Shown: in pieces, positions 52,707-54,919 of the stretch
Layout: every line of letters begins with the position of its first letter
How positions within the stretch are numbered: the first letter of the stretch is position 1
DNA from: a virus
Strand: one strand, 5' to 3'
IMG/VR virus record: IMGVR_UViG_3300029915_000036
Coordinates: 1-54,919 of that record
DNA length: 54,919 nt
Position numbers and translations under genes: made by a program
The notes under the pieces: model-generated
Told to the model about the DNA's origin: nothing
The model's database searches: none
What the model saw: only the letters and a program-made list of their open reading frames with translations

Positions 52707-54919
52707 TCAGAGCAGGCCCCTCTTTTCCATGAAGGTGCGGGGCGGCGGGGCGTCCATTTCCTGATCCGCGGCGACCATGATGTTGTAGATCCGCCGGTTG
52801 AGCGCATCGGCGATCGGCGACAACTCGCCGCTTTCCTTCGCCCGCGCGGACTGGTACGTGATGCCCTGGGCTATCAGGCCGCCGCGGACGTTCTCGACCC
52901 ATGTCGAGTTGGCCAGCGCCAGGGCGAACGTGCGGTCATCGCGCAGCCTGCCCGGCGCTGACGCGCCGATGTCGATCTTGCTGTGATCGTCAACGACATC
53001 AGCCATTTCCTCCAGCAGCGGGATGGATCTGATCTCCAGCAGGCCGGTGACAAAGGCATCCCGCAGGATGTTCATCGTGTGGTACTTGATCCGCTGGCTG
53101 ACCACCGTGTTGTACTGATAGCCGGGGCCGGGGCTGTCTATCCGCCTGTACAGATACCAGCTTGCCGCGCCGAGAAAGTCATCAAAATCGAAGTTGCTGG
53201 GCGGGGCATTCTCGGAACGCTTGGGCCGCGAGGGATCGTCCTCCCTCTTGCGCTGGATTTCCCGCTCGGCCGCCTGGCGGATTTCGGTCTGGTAAAGTTC
53301 CGAACGCATGCGCGTGCGCAGATCATCGAAGCTTTGCATCACCGCAGTTCCGATGCCGCCCGTCAGATCGATGTTGATCCGACAGTTTTTGTATTGCCCG
53401 GCGAGGTAAGCCAAAATCCAGGCGCAATGGCGAGTCTCGGGGATGCCATCAGCCCACTCGGCAACCTGAACCATCTTGTCCGCGAAGACACGCCAGACCG
53501 ACACACAGTTGCCCGTGACGAAACCATAACCCCGCCGGCGCGCTACAAACGCCCCGGTCGGGACCGTCACGCACCAAACCGGTCCGGCATAGTGCTCAAG
53601 ACCCTGAAATTCTATCCGCCGATGATCTCTTTTTGATAAATGTATAATCCATTGTAAATTTCCGGACGACGGGTCAATCTGAGACCCCTTGGTGGCGCTC
53701 CAGCCACAACGTATTGCAAGTTCCTGGACATCATCAGCAAGACCTTCGCCCGCACCCGGACAAACCTTTGACCAAACCGCATCGCGCGTTGCCCAACTGC
53801 CGTCACCTTCCAAGATCCCAGTGAAAAGCGCATCCGCTTGCTGTTGAGACGTTTCAGTCAGAAGACTGCGAGGTATGCGACGATCTTTTTTTAAGCAAAC
53901 CTGGCCCGGCAGCCAGCGCATAAATTGCGCTGCCACCCTGCTGCCGATGCGAATGGTTATTTTCTCTGTTCCCGCTTCAGTCTCAGGGGTTTTGATTATC
54001 GAAGCGTCGGGCGCCAGCCTGGAAAACACCTCCTCCATCGCCGCAGAAATATTAATGCCTGCCTTGTTCGTCACTCTTGCTTGCGCAAGCACAATGTATG
54101 GTCGCACATGCTTTTGGCTTTCCCTTGGACCGCCAATTACCGGCTCAGACTGAGCAATGAAGCCATCACTCAGTATCCACCCCAGGGCTCTGCACATGTC
54201 CAACGTCAGGCCTTGAATGCCTTGGCCACAAGGCGCACGAGAAGACGGGACGTGAATGAACGCCCGCCCAGACTGCGCAAGCTCTTCAGCCGTGCAAACC
54301 GTCCAGCCTGTGATTTTTGTGTATCTGTAGCCATGCTTATAGCGATGAACCATGCGATGGTCAGCAGTGGCCAAAATATCCACGCCGCGGCCCGCAAAAC
54401 GATAAAGAGGTTCGTCTACATTCCGGCGGATTACGCGCTGGACCGGGCCGTACGCGTAGCTGCCGGTGTCGCAATCAAAGCAAACCGCCTCATCCCCAAC
54501 GACAACCTCATCGTGACGCTTCCAGCCTGCCTTGGTCAGAATTTCGGTCTCTTGGTCCAGACAGTGATGATTGGATAGCTCACTGCGTCCCCCCGCCGGA
54601 TCGCAGCCAATGACATAGACGCCTTCCGGGTTCGGGTATTCCCACACGCGCAGCTTGATCCGCTCTGTCCGGATATCCTGTGTCAGCGCCTCCACCCGGC
54701 AGAGGTGGTATTCGTCGGCAAGGTAGAATTCGTACGCCTTGTAGCCAAAGCCGCCGTCCTCGACGCCGCCAACGGGGGCGGAGCGGATTTCATCGATGCG
54801 GGCCTGGACGCGCCTGGGGCCGAAGAAGCTGACGCCGCTTTGCACGAACGCTTCATCAGCCGTGTAGGGCTGATTCTGCGCCATGTCCGTTTCGCCCGAA
54901 TTGGGGCGCGTCATCTCCA
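52707..54919 (-). CDS. Terminase large subunit (C-terminal part) with intein; 5' end outside window
   Basis: The frame is open to the right edge, so the N-terminal ATPase is missing; the ATG at 54914 is internal. Numbering from it, DEAFVQSGVSFF and the first nuclease motif YVIGCDPAGG (100-109) precede an intein at 118-469. After it the extein resumes with CVSVWRVFADKMVQVAEWAD, then CRINIDLTGGIGTAV, and ends with DVVDDHSKIDIGASAPGRLR DDR-type acidic residues that complete the RNase-H-like nuclease. The enzyme packages and cuts phage DNA. The spliced product would join SNHH to CVSVW. Confidence 0.85.
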   Translation of the reverse strand, partial: EMTRPNSGETDMAQNQPYTADEAFVQSGVSFFGPRRVQARIDEIRSAPVGGVEDGGFGYKAYEFYLADEYHLCRVEALTQDIRTERIKLRVWEYPNPEGVYVIGCDPAGGRSELSNHHCLDQETEILTKAGWKRHDEVVVGDEAVCFDCDTGSYAYGPVQRVIRRNVDEPLYRFAGRGVDILATADHRMVHRYKHGYRYTKITGWTVCTAEELAQSGRAFIHVPSSRAPCGQGIQGLTLDMCRALGWILSDGFIAQSEPVIGGPRESQKHVRPYIVLAQARVTNKAGINISAAMEEVFSRLAPDASIIKTPETEAGTEKITIRIGSRVAAQFMRWLPGQVCLKKDRRIPRSLLTETSQQQADALFTGILEGDGSWATRDAVWSKVCPGAGEGLADDVQELAIRCGWSATKGSQIDPSSGNLQWIIHLSKRDHRRIEFQGLEHYAGPVWCVTVPTGAFVARRRGYGFVTGNCVSVWRVFADKMVQVAEWADGIPETRHCAWILAYLAGQYKNCRINIDLTGGIGTAVMQSFDDLRTRMRSELYQTEIRQAAEREIQRKREDDPSRPKRSENAPPSNFDFDDFLGAASWYLYRRIDSPGPGYQYNTVVSQRIKYHTMNILRDAFVTGLLEIRSIPLLEEMADVVDDHSKIDIGASAPGRLRDDRTFALALANSTWVENVRGGLIAQGITYQSARAKESGELSPIADALNRRIYNIMVAADQEMDAPPPRTFMEKRGLL
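53508..54563 (-). other. Intein with LAGLIDADG-type homing endonuclease
   Basis: 352 codons in frame inside the terminase. Block A starts with Cys (CLDQETEILTKAGWKRHDEV). Block B is LATADHRMVH. The endonuclease motifs are CRALGWILSDGFI and DALFTGILEGDGSW, each with its catalytic Asp. Block F is PVWCVTVPTGAFVARRRG and the end is GFVTGN, followed by Cys as +1 residue. The penultimate residue is Gly rather than the usual His. The site is just after nuclease motif I of terminase, a highly conserved spot. Expected to self-splice and to spread by cleaving intein-free terminase genes. Confidence 0.9.

Noticed and set aside
52707-54919. ATG at 54914 as the true terminase start
   Set aside because: The frame is open to the window edge and the ATPase domain is missing, so the gene must begin outside the window.
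1-54919. Search for integrase, excisionase, lysogeny repressor and att sites
   Set aside because: None was recognised. The tRNA-like sequence could be an attachment remnant, but there is no second copy in the window and no integrase, so no claim is made.

Overview
The window is a large piece of a tailed-phage (or prophage) genome with a compact podovirus-like virion module. The head-to-tail set is terminase large subunit, portal, scaffold-like protein, major capsid, decoration protein, a P22 gp4-like adaptor and a P22 gp10-like hub. The likely host is an alphaproteobacterium: there is a GcrA-like regulator (9110-9706), DNA is GC-rich, and GTG and TTG starts are common. A prodomain-less sedolisin (an acid-active peptidase family) and many plant- or exopolysaccharide-type carbohydrate enzymes suggest an acid-tolerant, slime- or cellulose-producing host such as an acetic acid bacterium. 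That host guess is inference. No integrase, excisionase or CI-type lysogeny switch was recognised.

Layout. 1-3517: rightward run of small early or accessory genes, tightly coupled, ending at a terminator at 3522-3542. 3541-5212: leftward small genes (DUF4326, zinc-finger-like, HTH). 5220-5741: divergent promoters and two small rightward genes. 5749-10360: leftward replication and regulation block (HTH, RusA-like resolvase, GcrA-like protein, DnaB-like helicase) followed by a secreted SPRY-domain protein. 10428-13874: rightward recombination genes (Gp157-like, ERF) followed by two secreted proteins, one with a GH16-type catalytic motif. 13867-45811: one very long leftward late unit. Read in transcription order from 45811, it holds the capsid genes, adaptor, hub, a series of fibre-like and enzyme-like proteins, injection proteins, then a pectate-lyase-like spike, more secreted proteins, a holin / sedolisin / SGNH-spike / endolysin group. 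46058-46759: rightward RTX-like gene. 46777-46849: a tRNA-like sequence with an abnormal anticodon arm. 46869-48647: portal. 48698-49883: a two-gene rightward cassette with its own promoter and palindrome, bracketed by an 89-bp direct repeat that copies the portal start. 50225-52363: leftward small genes and a glycosyltransferase. 52470-52685: rightward membrane protein. 52707-54919: terminase large subunit, running off the window edge and carrying an intein with a LAGLIDADG-type endonuclease.

The most unusual biology is a secreted carbohydrate- and protein-attacking arsenal. About a dozen proteins in the tail-gene region begin with Sec-type signal peptides. One is a 1394-residue polypeptide joining a serine esterase, a GH5-like glucanase, a GH26-like mannanase and a SPRY-like domain. 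Others carry AbfB-like, GH16-like and SPRY-like domains; an SGNH-hydrolase spike, a pectate-lyase-like spike and a sedolisin lie nearby without signal peptides. Virion fibres are normally assembled in the cytoplasm, so signal peptides here suggest that the phage makes the infected host export matrix-degrading or surface-binding proteins.
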